From Sporosarcina psychrophila (GTDB taxonomy: Bacteria; Bacillota; Bacilli; Bacillales_A; Planococcaceae): a stretch of 41,683 nucleotides of DNA. Of the stretch, positions 34,886-41,683 are shown piece by piece. Under the pieces are notes generated by a model. The model was not told the origin of the DNA. It worked only from the letters and a program-made list of their open reading frames with translations, and did no database searches. Position 1 is the stretch's first letter, and each line of letters opens with the position of its first letter. The translations under genes were made by a program, and so were the position numbers. The stretch lies in contig DYWT01000288.1 of the NCBI GenBank assembly GCA_020742515.1, positions 1-41,683 of the forward strand, written 5' to 3'.

Positions 34886-35217
34886 GTTCTTTAAGTTGCA
34901 TAACACTATAAGTAAATATAAAAAAGTCCACTAGTGTAACCAACCTACTTAAAATATTCGTAAATTCCCAAGTACCTTTATTAAAACTTTCAATAAATAA
35001 AAAATGCATTCTAAAAAAATGCATTCTAATTGAAAGACAAGTATTTTAAAAAACTTCTTAGCAAATCCCTCCTTACCAATTTTAATTAATAAGATGAAAC
35101 TTCATACTAGCTATAACCCCATTAAAAAGTTAGGAATATAATAATTGAATCAATTTCATAAATCATCTTTTTCAAAAGCTTAGACTTCTCCTGTATCAGA
35201 ATTTACGTTTTTAAAAA
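34886..35217. other. Non-coding AT-rich stretch
   Basis: I see no gene here. It holds a short tandem copy of AAATGCATTCTAA (near 34998-35026) and the downstream flank of the transposase gene. One end of the insertion element must lie in or near it, but I could not find matching terminal inverted repeats by eye. Confidence 0.4.
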
Positions 35218-36574
35218 TTAAGCAGCTTTGTTTTTTGTTTGTAATAAGGCATTCATTCGATCCACTGCCAATTTGCAGGCATTATAAATAAACGTCACTA
35301 GATTGAAGTGCAGTTTTGCTTTTTTTACCTGTTCTGTGACGGATGTTGTTTAATTGAAAGTATTCTTTTAAATAGGCGTTCACGCGTTCTACTGCGGTAC
35401 GTTCTTTATAAAGTTTCTTCCATAATTCTGAGCCACGTGCTGGATACGTGTATTTTCGAATATCCGCTTCACATTTGATTTTGAACACCTTTTGACAGAG
35501 TGAATCCTCTCGCAATGGACATGTTATGCATTCTTTCGGGCGGGTAAATTTTAATGTATGGTATTTTTCATCGAAGCTGTCGTAACAGTAGCTATGCTCA
35601 CGTACACAAGTTGGGCGAAAGTGTTCATCGAATCCTATATATTCGCCTTCATTTCGAACATTGTATGGAATCACGACACGCATCGTTTGCGCTAGTGCTT
35701 GTTTATAGATCGATTCATAATCATAACCCGCATCGAATAGCGCTGTCGTAAAATGTTTTGGCAAAAGGGTAGCTACCTTTTTTAGCAGTGGAATGGCCGC
35801 TTTACTGTCAGATAAATTACCCGACGACATAAGGCGCCCTACAATATACTGGCTTTTCGATGAAACAGCCAGATGTCCCTTAAAGCCGTACCAGAACGTA
35901 TTCTTCCCATCACTATTTTTCTTGATGCCCCACTTCGGCTCAATCGGTATGTCCTGCCAAAGTGTTTCAGCTGAAATCGACAACTGTGCTTCCAATTTCT
36001 TTTCGTAGGTTGTTAAATTCGCTTCGATTTCTGCTTGTTCAGCGAGCCAAGCTGCCTGTTCTTCTTTTGTTTTACGTCCACGTTTCTTCGGCGGCTTAGC
36101 CTCTTTTTTCTCAGAAGGTTTTGATGCGTCACGTGCTTCGAAATGCGTGGCATCAAAGGCAAGGTGTTCATCGCAAAGAAAGCCTTCTAAAAAGGCCGTT
36201 TGAATCAGTTCATCCTGCATGTTATCAAGCACATCAGACTGACTAATTACACCGATCATACGTGAATAAGATGCCTCTGAAGGTACAGAATCTGAGACAA
36301 GAAACCCGCAATCTAGACGGAATAAAGGATCGTTGACTAACCGTTTTATTAAATCCTTTACGGTTGGGATACGTTCTACAATACGAATTATCAATGATTG
36401 AATCATCGCACCATAATTACATTCACGCGGAGCACCACGCAGCGTCTTTTTAGAAAACAGATGAAAGATTGGTTGCACATCGAAAGTGGAAAAAATCGCT
36501 TCAAAACGGTGCGAACTTTCCATTTCGAATAATTGTTGGATGTCAAATAGGCTAATTTGTTTTATAATAGTCAT
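35218..36574 (-). pseudogene. IS1182-family transposase gene, frameshifted near the 3' end
   Basis: The first frame runs 36574 to 35282 (430 codons). It shows the IS1182/DDE pattern: HLAFDATHFEARD (first Asp), ALFDAGYDYESIYKQAL (second Asp), the zinc-like CITCPLREDSLCQ and YKERTAVERVNAYLKEYF (Glu). After RTGKK the frame is lost. Dropping one A from the run of seven near 35323-35329 restores KAKLHFNLVTFIYNACKLA, ending NALLQTKNKAA at the stop 35218-35220, about 451 residues in all. That tail is normal for the family. The element therefore carries a broken gene, or the run is miscounted. The insert separates the siderophore operon from the zinc cluster. Confidence 0.85.
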
Positions 36575-36644
36575 GAGGCATTCACTCCACTCGGTTAGGT
36601 TGTTTAGTCGCTACCATTATACCGAATTTGGGGAGGTGCCTCAT
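36573..36644. repeat. Inverted repeat around the transposase promoter
   Basis: ATGAGGCA (36573-36580, overlapping the start codon) is repeated in reverse as TGCCTCAT (36637-36644). A TATAAT on the minus strand (near 36619-36624) lies between them. It may be part of an inner IS end or an operator for the transposase. Confidence 0.4.
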
Positions 36645-36697
36645 TTTTATTGAATTGAAATCCTTGATACTAAAGGGATAGGAATTATGAAATCAAC

Positions 36698-37051
36698 TCA
36701 ATTGATAAACAAAAATAACTGTTTCTCTCCATCCAGGTCAGCCGTTTGTTCTAATTGAGCTGTATAGTCAATCCATTTCAACCTTGTACATCTAATTTCA
36801 ATTTTTTCGTCTAACTCTAATTCAATAGCGTTCATCAGACTAACCACTTTTTTAATAGGAAAATCAAAATGGCGTCCCGCGAGCTCATATGGAGAGTACT
36901 CTACTAGAAGACTAAGAAAATGATCCGGTGTTTCCGCACTTTGGACCAAACAATCTTCTATCTCAACGATAAACTGATACAGGCTCCTCTTTTCTTCCGA
37001 AAGCTTTTTAACTTCACTTCTTAATAAAGAGTCCATTAACCAATCATTCAT
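36698..37051 (-). CDS. Hypothetical protein downstream of rpsN
   Basis: I do not recognise this protein of about 117 residues. It is acidic and mostly helical (WLMDSLLRSEVKKLSEEK, LEQTADLDGEKQLFLFIN), with no membrane span or signal and two Cys. I place the start at ATG 37051, with GAGGTG 5-6 bases upstream; in-frame GTG/ATG codons lie at 37060. It sits 70 bases after rpsN on the same strand, beyond a terminator hairpin, so it may be read by leakage from the zinc-starvation unit or have its own promoter. The transposase gene follows 123 bases further. Confidence 0.6.
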   Translation of the reverse strand: MNDWLMDSLLRSEVKKLSEEKRSLYQFIVEIEDCLVQSAETPDHFLSLLVEYSPYELAGRHFDFPIKKVVSLMNAIELELDEKIEIRCTRLKWIDYTAQLEQTADLDGEKQLFLFIN

Positions 37052-37077
37052 TTTCATCACCTCACATAGTTTTCATT

Positions 37078-37115
37078 AAAAAATTCAACCATTCTTAATA
37101 AAAAAATGGTTGAAT
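37078..37115 (-). terminator. Rho-independent terminator after rpsN
   Basis: On the minus strand ATTCAACCATT pairs with AATGGTTGAAT (11 bp), followed by six U. It starts 6 bases after the rpsN stop. Confidence 0.85.
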
Positions 37116-37120
37116 AGCTT

Positions 37121-37390
37121 TTACCAACTTGCTTTCTTAACACCTGGTATTTGACCTTTATGTGCTAGCTCCCGAAAAGCTATGCGCGACATGTTAAATT
37201 TCCGCATATATCCTCTTGGTCTTCCCGTCAGTTCACATCGATTTTTCAATCGTGTCGGGGAAGAGTCCTTAGGTAGCTTATTTAACGATTCATAGTCACC
37301 TTTCTCCTTCAATTCTTTATGAAGTACCGCATAGTGAGCAACCAACTTCCGTTGCCTTTTGTCTTTCGCTACCTTAGATTTCTTCGCCAT
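37121..37390 (-). CDS. rpsN: Ribosomal protein S14, zinc-independent paralogue
   Basis: This is the 89-residue S14 of the long, zinc-free type. It begins [15 protein letters not shown] and ends [23 protein letters not shown]. The 61-residue zinc-binding form has four Cys; this one has a single Cys ([11 protein letters not shown]). In Bacillus such a paralogue (YhzA/RpsN2) replaces zinc S14 when zinc is short, freeing metal. I start at ATG 37390 with AGAGGA in front; an in-frame TTG at 37408 adds six unlikely residues. A Zur box lies 17-37 bases upstream of the start, giving this gene its own zinc control. Confidence 0.95.
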   Translation of the reverse strand: MAKKSKVAKDKRQRKLVAHYAVLHKELKEKGDYESLNKLPKDSSPTRLKNRCELTGRPRGYMRKFNMSRIAFRELAHKGQIPGVKKASW

Positions 37391-37406
37391 TCTATTTCCT
37401 CTCCCC

Positions 37407-37427
37407 AATTAGTAATCATTACGGTTT
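37407..37427 (-). promoter_or_regulatory. Zur box upstream of rpsN
   Basis: The minus strand reads AACCGTAATGATTACTAAT around the core GTAATGATTAC (37412-37422), which matches the Zur consensus core. It lies between the L33 and S14 genes, so rpsN can be repressed by zinc separately from the genes upstream. Confidence 0.8.
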
Positions 37428-37445
37428 AAAACTATGCAATTTTTT

Positions 37446-37595
37446 TTACTTCGTTTCTCTATGAATTGTGACTTTTCTTAAGCGCGGGCTATATTTCTTT
37501 AATTCAATACGCTCGGGATTATTGCGTTTGTTTTTTGTAGTGGTGTAATTGCGGTCTCCTGATTCTGTACAAGCTAATGTGATATTCACCCTCAT
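37446..37595 (-). CDS. rpmG: Ribosomal protein L33, zinc-independent (C-) paralogue
   Basis: This gene is short (49 residues) and easily missed. It begins [17 protein letters not shown] and ends [14 protein letters not shown]. In zinc-binding L33 the segments are CxxC pairs; here the second is SPRL and the first is a lone Cys, so it is the zinc-free type. It takes the place of the zinc form during zinc starvation. AGAGGAGG lies 6 bases before the ATG. It is 21 bases after the CobW-family gene and probably cotranscribed with it from the Zur-controlled promoter at 39824. Confidence 0.93.
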   Translation of the reverse strand: MRVNITLACTESGDRNYTTTKNKRNNPERIELKKYSPRLRKVTIHRETK

Positions 37596-37616
37596 ACTTA
37601 TTCCTCCTCTTATAGG

Positions 37617-38735
37617 TCAAATTTCGATTTGAAAATTAGGCAATGGATCCACAAAACTTGTCCAATCTTGCACTAATTCTTCTTCCGTAAGCAAGCATTT
37701 ATCTAAACTACCCTCAATTTCCTGTTGATTCATTCTAATACCAATCATTACGAATTCAGTCATTTTCCCACCAACTTCTTCATCCCAAGCACCGGCTCCT
37801 TCTATACCTAAGGATGGACCCGCTTGAGATAGTAAAACTGCAACATCATTGCGAGTCGCCAGCCATAGAAACCCTTTTGCGCGAACAATTTCAACCGGCC
37901 ATTCTAAAATCCAATTCATCAAGCGCTCTGGATGAAATGGATTTTGTCTTCGGTATACAAATGACGCAATCCCAAACTCTTCTGTCTCTGGAACATGTTC
38001 TTCATTCAGCTCTTTGATCCACCCGGCACTTTGACTGGAAGTCTCAAAATCAAACAATCCAGTGTCGAGCACTTCGCTCAACTCCAATTGGGATTGCACC
38101 GTTTCGATAACCCTCGCATCTGGGTTTAACGCGTGAAGCATGCCTTTCAATTCCTCCACCTTTTCTTGGGAAATTAAATCCGTTTTGTTTAACAACAACA
38201 CATTGGCAAATTCAATCTGGTCGATGAGTAAATCTGCAATTTCTCGTTCATCAACTTCTGTGGCTGCCTCTCTCCGGTCTAGCAAAGTTTCACCTGAAGT
38301 AAAATCTCGCCAAAAACTATTAGCGTCTACAACGGTAACCATTGTATCCAGCCGGCAAAGCTTCGACAAATCGATTCCAAGTGTTTCGTCAATATAGGTA
38401 AATGTCTGCGCTACTGGAATCGGCTCGCTTATTCCCGAAGATTCGATAATGATGTAATCGATATCGCCAAGAGCCGACAATTTTTCCACCTCCAGAACTA
38501 AATCCTCTCGAAGAGTACAGCAAATACAGCCATTTTGCATCTCCACCAGCTTTTCTTCCGTGCGTGAAAATCCACCCTGTTTAATCAGAGAAGCATCAAT
38601 GTTCACTTCACTCATGTCATTAACGATGACGGCGACTTTCAGCCCATATCGATTGTGTAAAATATGGTTCAACAAGGTCGTCTTCCCCGAACCTAAGTAG
38701 CCACTTAACACCGTGACGGGTATCCTTTTTTTCAT
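37617..38735 (-). CDS. CobW/COG0523-family GTPase, zinc metallochaperone type (ZagA/YciC-like)
   Basis: This 372-residue G3E-family P-loop GTPase has Walker A GYLGSGKTTLLNHIL (about 12-26), the metal-binding CxCC motif GCICCTLREDL (Cys70, Cys72, Cys73), Walker B-like IIIESSGISEP and the guanine motif NKTD. The C-terminal CobW_C domain spans about 255-365 (FVYRRQNPFHPERLM, AKGFLWLATR). In Bacillus the Zur-controlled relative delivers zinc to client enzymes when zinc is scarce. It is 18 bases after the zinc-binding lipoprotein gene and 21 bases before L33, so the operon couples zinc capture with zinc allocation. Confidence 0.92.
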   Translation of the reverse strand: MKKRIPVTVLSGYLGSGKTTLLNHILHNRYGLKVAVIVNDMSEVNIDASLIKQGGFSRTEEKLVEMQNGCICCTLREDLVLEVEKLSALGDIDYIIIESSGISEPIPVAQTFTYIDETLGIDLSKLCRLDTMVTVVDANSFWRDFTSGETLLDRREAATEVDEREIADLLIDQIEFANVLLLNKTDLISQEKVEELKGMLHALNPDARVIETVQSQLELSEVLDTGLFDFETSSQSAGWIKELNEEHVPETEEFGIASFVYRRQNPFHPERLMNWILEWPVEIVRAKGFLWLATRNDVAVLLSQAGPSLGIEGAGAWDEEVGGKMTEFVMIGIRMNQQEIEGSLDKCLLTEEELVQDWTSFVDPLPNFQIEI

Positions 38736-38753
38736 TTCCCCACTCCTTACGCT

Positions 38754-39797
38754 TTAATTATTGCCCAATGCTTCCACAAGTGTTGCAATGTTGTATTCCA
38801 TCAAAGATAAATAATCCGCTTTATTTTCCACATCCTCACTTGTTAGAACACCAAGATTATGCAACATCAGTGATTCCGCTCCAATTTCCTTTCGAATGAC
38901 ATCAGTTAGTTTTGAGGAGACGTTTTGTTCGAATAAAACATATTTCACATCATGTGCTTTCGCGTATTTAACGAGAGAAGCAAGTTCCTTTTGTGAAGGT
39001 TCACTTTGCGAATTTAATCCGGCAACCGCCACTTGTTCAAGTCCATACGTATCAGCGATATAACCAAAAGCAGCGTGTGAAACAAAAAATGTTTTTTCAG
39101 AAGCATTGGAAGCCATGACTTTAAACTTCTGATCGAGGTCGAGTAAATCTTTTTTTAGTCCTTCAAAGTTTTCTTTAAACATATCCTTTTTTCCAGGAGA
39201 TGCCTCGATAAGTGAGTCTTTAATTACTGTTGCGAGTTCTATACTTAATACAGGAGAAATCCATACATGAGGGTCGAATGCCCCGTGGTCATGGTCGTCA
39301 TGCTCATGTGAATCATTTTCTTCATGCTCCTGTTCATGTGACCCATGCTTTTCATCATCGTGCCCATCAGACTCATGCCTCTCCTCTCCGTGATCGTGAT
39401 CATGTCCTTCACCTAGCGACTCTTCTGGAATTTTGTCAGCTACCGCTATCAATTTGACATGCTCGCCTTTCATTGTCTTTTCGGCATTCTCCACAAATCC
39501 TTCAAGACCAAGTCCTATATAAAAGAATAAATCCGAATCAGCGAGTGCCATCATATCCTTTTGTGTCGGGTCAAAAGTATGCTCATCGGTCCCAGGTGGA
39601 TAAATAGATTTTACATCGACCGCTTCCCCGCCGATCCGTTCTGTGAAATATTGAAGCGGGTAGACAGTTGTATAGACCGATATGAGGTCTTCGCTACCTT
39701 CCGCTTTTACCTTCTCTTTCGTTTGCTCTTTGTTGCCGCATGCTGCGAGCAATAGTAGAGTAATAATTGATAAAATAGACAAAAACTTTTTATTCAT
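38754..39797 (-). CDS. znuA: Zinc-binding ABC lipoprotein (ZnuA/AdcA-like)
   Basis: This 347-residue cluster A-I binding protein has a lipobox LLAAC (Cys20), then ISVYTTVYPLQYFTERIGG with YPPGTDEHTFDPTQKD carrying the first metal His. The His-rich loop at about 132-176 contains dense His/Asp/Glu (GHDHDHGEERH, HEHDDHDHGAFDPHVW). Further ligands lie in FVSHAAFGYIADTYGLEQ and the C-terminal E/D region. It captures Zn(II) outside the membrane for an ABC permease. No znuB or znuC genes lie next to it, so the permease and ATPase must be elsewhere. The first gene of the unit, under a Zur box 27-47 bases upstream. Confidence 0.92.
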   Translation of the reverse strand: MNKKFLSILSIITLLLLAACGNKEQTKEKVKAEGSEDLISVYTTVYPLQYFTERIGGEAVDVKSIYPPGTDEHTFDPTQKDMMALADSDLFFYIGLGLEGFVENAEKTMKGEHVKLIAVADKIPEESLGEGHDHDHGEERHESDGHDDEKHGSHEQEHEENDSHEHDDHDHGAFDPHVWISPVLSIELATVIKDSLIEASPGKKDMFKENFEGLKKDLLDLDQKFKVMASNASEKTFFVSHAAFGYIADTYGLEQVAVAGLNSQSEPSQKELASLVKYAKAHDVKYVLFEQNVSSKLTDVIRKEIGAESLMLHNLGVLTSEDVENKADYLSLMEYNIATLVEALGNN

Positions 39798-39823
39798 TGT
39801 AACCGCTCCTCCTTCATTCTCAC

Positions 39824-39844
39824 AAATCGTAATGATTACGTTTT
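39824..39844 (-). promoter_or_regulatory. Zur box upstream of znuA
   Basis: The plus strand reads AAATCGTAATGATTACGTTT, which differs from the B. subtilis consensus AAATCGTAATNATTACGATTT at one or two positions. It lies 27 bases upstream of the znuA ATG. Zinc-bound Zur should repress the znuA-cobW-rpmG unit here. Confidence 0.9.
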
Positions 39845-40404
39845 GTTTATTTATTCAGCATACAAGAGTATTTTTAAATTAGCAACTGTTTTTTTCGTAA
39901 TGCGTATTTCTAAAAAAAACCTGAAAAAAGGTATATCTGACGATCCTATTGCATAGTTTCAAAATACAATCCAAGTCAACACATCACTAAAATTACGCGC
40001 TTTCTTGGCTTATCTAGAAACTTATCGTTAAGAAATTGACCTACGATAGTTGCATATTTATTGAACATTAAAAGGAATTAATGAACCTAGCCGCTTCTTC
40101 GAATAATCATTTTGAGCAATTTGAAAGTTGGAACTCTATAATTCGTCGACAACCTTTCCTTAAATTAAAAAAAGAATTCATTCGCAAATATTAGCAGCAA
40201 CTGACGATTTTCCCTTCGAAACACCAAAGCAACATAGCCTCATCGAACACAATAAATTTAGGCTCCGTTGAAATAGAATACGGCAATACAAACACGCTAC
40301 ATCCGTCCTCCGTTTTTCAAGACTTGTGTTATCTCTCATAGAAATCAATGGTCCGCCCTAAAAGTTCCGGTTGTGAATTGAAGATAAAAGACGAAGAATA
40401 ATCT
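39845..40404. other. Stretch without a supportable gene
   Basis: Only short frames are present, such as MNLAASSNNHFEQFESW (plus strand, 40081-40194, 37 codons). No ribosome site or family resemblance supports them. The stretch probably holds eroded continuation of the nuclease fragment at 40405-40551 and the upstream promoter region of znuA. Confidence 0.4.
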
Positions 40405-40551
40405 TTAAACACTACAGTCACGAGACACTCGATTAATTTTATCCAAAGTTAAAGGGTAGATTGCTGGTTCTTCCTTTCTTTCGATTTGCTTCTTGAAGAA
40501 GCGATAAGGACAAGTTGCGTAGAGACTGAATCTTGAGAAGGAAAAGAACTT
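40405..40551 (-). pseudogene. N-terminal remnant of a RecB-type PD-(D/E)XK nuclease, start codon lost
   Basis: 49 codons on the minus strand read KFFSFSRFSLYATCPYRFF, then KKQIERKEEPAIYPLTL, then degenerate to a stop. FSxSRFxxYxxCPYRFxxKY is the classic start of PD-(D/E)XK/RecB-like nucleases, with the Cys of the iron-sulfur cluster. AAAGGAGG stands 7 bases upstream of an AAG where ATG is expected, so the start codon seems mutated. The remaining protein is missing. Confidence 0.6.
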
Positions 40552-40580
40552 AGTGAATCCTCCTTTCTATTTGTGATATC

Positions 40581-40620
40581 AAAAAAGCCGACTACCCCGT
40601 TTTGGGTAATTCGACTTTTA
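40581..40620 (-). terminator. Terminator hairpin downstream of the PD-(D/E)XK nuclease gene
   Basis: On the minus strand AAAAGTCGAATTACCC pairs with GGGGTAGTCGGCTTTT around AAAAC, ending in six U. It lies about 200 bases beyond the nuclease stop. Between them a 33-codon tail (QHQNATLSDAGKENLKQK) without a start looks like a gene remnant. Confidence 0.65.
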
Positions 40621-40823
40621 AAAGATACGTCGCCTATTTTACTTTGTCTAACCTAACTTTCTTTTGGCTACTCATTTTCTGTTTTAAGTTCTCTTTACCG
40701 GCATCAGAAAGTGTCGCGTTCTGATGCTGACTGTTCTTTTACCCTACTTACTAAAAAAATGATTTGATGTCGTTCATATATATTTTGTCCGAGGAGGAAT
40801 TCGAGCCCCGAACAACTGCTTAG

Positions 40824-41213
40824 CTAAACACCAGGAACCTCACGATAATCTTTTGCAAATTTTACGTTGTGTACTTGACTATTCTTCGGTGCCTCTACTC
40901 TCAAGCTTAAGGACTTATCAAATCGTTTAGGGTCAAAGTAATAGCATTCATCGGTTTGTGGACAATAAACACAATACACATCAATTTCGTTTTTGTCGAC
41001 AACTGATGTGACTATACCTTTTGTGTTGCAATATGATGAACGAAATCTGATTTCCAGCAACCCTCTTGAAATAATGTCTTTATAAACAACGAGATCAAAT
41101 GGGGAATGTTCGGTATGGGGTATCAATATCAAATAGCCTTTTTGATGCAAATCGACTTGGGCCTTTAAAACACCTAGATCTCCTTTATTCTTAGTGTGAT
41201 GATACAAAGTCAT
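40824..41213 (-). CDS. Small PD-(D/E)XK nuclease-like protein (intron-endonuclease-associated family)
   Basis: This 129-residue protein resembles the I-Ssp6803I-type PD-(D/E)XK family (PF11645 as I recall). It starts HHTKNKGDLGVLKAQVDLHQKGY, then LIPHTEHSPFDLVVYKD (catalytic Asp in PFDLV), then LLEIRFRSS. Family members normally have (E/Q)-x-K, as in IQVKYRS; here the Lys position is Arg, so catalysis may be lost or altered. The C-terminal half has a Cys pair (VYCVYCPQTDEC) and YYFDPKRF, typical of the group. AAAGGGGTG stands just before the ATG. It is a stand-alone gene, not inside an intron that I can see. Confidence 0.6.
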   Translation of the reverse strand: MTLYHHTKNKGDLGVLKAQVDLHQKGYLILIPHTEHSPFDLVVYKDIISRGLLEIRFRSSYCNTKGIVTSVVDKNEIDVYCVYCPQTDECYYFDPKRFDKSLSLRVEAPKNSQVHNVKFAKDYREVPGV

Positions 41214-41515
41214 TCACCCCTTTCCCGTAATATTTCAGTATTCAATAAAAACATCACTATTCCCTTAAATATTTTTACTGTTTTCAATTAGGTATACAAC
41301 AAGGAAACTTCCAAGTCCATGTTAATCAATCCCAATTTAGAAGTATTTCCATTATGATTGATAGAGATAAATATTTCTAACATTCAAACAACATGTCAAT
41401 CGATATTTCTTTCGAATATATATGTCGGAACAAGCTAATCACTTGACGTGTGCGGAGCTCGTGTAGTTACTGTTCAAAACAATCGGATTCAACCAGGCTC
41501 TCAACAAATAAAAAA
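41214..41515. other. Non-coding AT-rich stretch before the ISL3-type element
   Basis: No gene, terminator or clear promoter is visible. It ends at GGCTCTCAACAAATAAAAAA, which resembles an IS end of the ISL3 sort but is not joined to a transposase. Confidence 0.35.
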
Positions 41516-41683
41516 GGTTCTAAGTCAAATGTTGGGGTGATGTGATTTGCACGTCACCCTTTATCCTAAATGAACCCCGATTTCTTTATACTTAATGTTC
41601 AATAATATCTTTGCTTTAAAGTGATCGAAGCGCCTAAAACCATACGCGTTACGCTTCATCACTTTTGTTTTGTTATTGATTCC
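41516..41683 (-). mobile_element. End of an ISL3-family insertion sequence (cut by the window edge)
   Basis: The element appears to begin at GGTTCTAAGTCAAATGTTGG (41516-41535), like the terminal repeats of ISL3 elements. A near-perfect hairpin (GGGTGATGTG/CACGTCACCC, 41535-41559) sits just inside. The transposase end follows. Confidence 0.65.
41561..41683 (-). CDS. ISL3-family transposase, C-terminal 40 residues
   Basis: The last 40 codons read GINNKTKVMKRNAYGFRRF, then DHFKAKILLNIKYKEIGVH, ending LG before the stop 41561-41563. GxNNKxKxxKRxxYGFRxFxxFxxRI is the typical C-terminus of ISL3 transposases. The remainder lies outside the window. Confidence 0.8.
   Translation of the reverse strand, partial: GINNKTKVMKRNAYGFRRFDHFKAKILLNIKYKEIGVHLG

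Noticed and set aside
34797-35024. Minus-strand frame of 75 codons
   Set aside because: It is made largely of the long hairpin and AT-rich sequence and lacks a ribosome site.
40081-40194. 37-codon plus-strand frame MNLAASSNN...
   Set aside because: No ribosome site and no recognisable similarity.
40790-40830. TTCGAGCCCCGAAC resembling a tRNA T-arm
   Set aside because: No acceptor, D or anticodon arms can be formed around it.

Overview
The window looks like the chromosome of a low-GC Gram-positive bacterium of the Bacillales. I infer Planococcaceae (Sporosarcina/Lysinibacillus relatives) from overall style, not from a search. Supporting signs are strong AGGAGG-type ribosome binding sites, Gram-positive lipoproteins with a lipobox, a near-perfect CcpA (cre) site, Zur and Fur boxes of Bacillus type, YesM/YesN-type two-component proteins, and ISL3 and IS1182 transposases. 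I saw no tRNA, rRNA or CRISPR array. Most genes lie on the minus strand.

Region by region: 0.1-5.3 kb (minus) is a small catabolic cluster: a 4-oxalocrotonate-type tautomerase, a small Cys-rich protein, an aromatic-acid MFS transporter, an HGG-type alpha/beta hydrolase, a DUF2294 protein, an IclR regulator and a disrupted TetR regulator. 5.3-6.25 kb is decayed DNA. An AraC-type regulator follows. 7.7-16.7 kb is one sugar-sensing and uptake locus: a ChvE/XylF-like binding lipoprotein, a double-NBD ATPase and a permease, then a membrane-anchored binding protein, a YesM-like kinase, a YesN-like regulator and one more binding protein. A cre site lies upstream.

17.1-23.7 kb is an oligopeptide/nickel-type ABC importer of unusual build. 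Its solute-binding lipoprotein appears circularly permuted, both permeases carry large N-terminal extensions, and the two ATPases are fused in one divergently transcribed gene. 23.9-27.7 kb holds a two-component system, a ResA-like thioredoxin, CcdA and an unknown membrane protein. 28.2-30.4 kb holds an alpha/beta hydrolase, a lincosamide nucleotidyltransferase (Lnu(B)-like) and gene remnants. 30.5-34.7 kb (plus strand) is a Fur-controlled siderophore ABC importer. 35.2-36.6 kb is an IS1182-family transposase gene with a frameshift. 37.1-39.8 kb is a Zur-regulated zinc-starvation cluster: a zinc-binding lipoprotein, a CobW-family GTPase and the zinc-free ribosomal protein paralogues L33 and S14. 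39.9-41.7 kb is mostly decayed DNA with a PD-(D/E)XK nuclease gene, and the window ends inside an ISL3-family element.

Reading frames are broken at short homopolymer runs in at least three places: tetR (two sites), the lincosamide gene and the transposase. Either this genome is shedding genes here or the assembly has homopolymer errors. Those entries should be read with that in mind.
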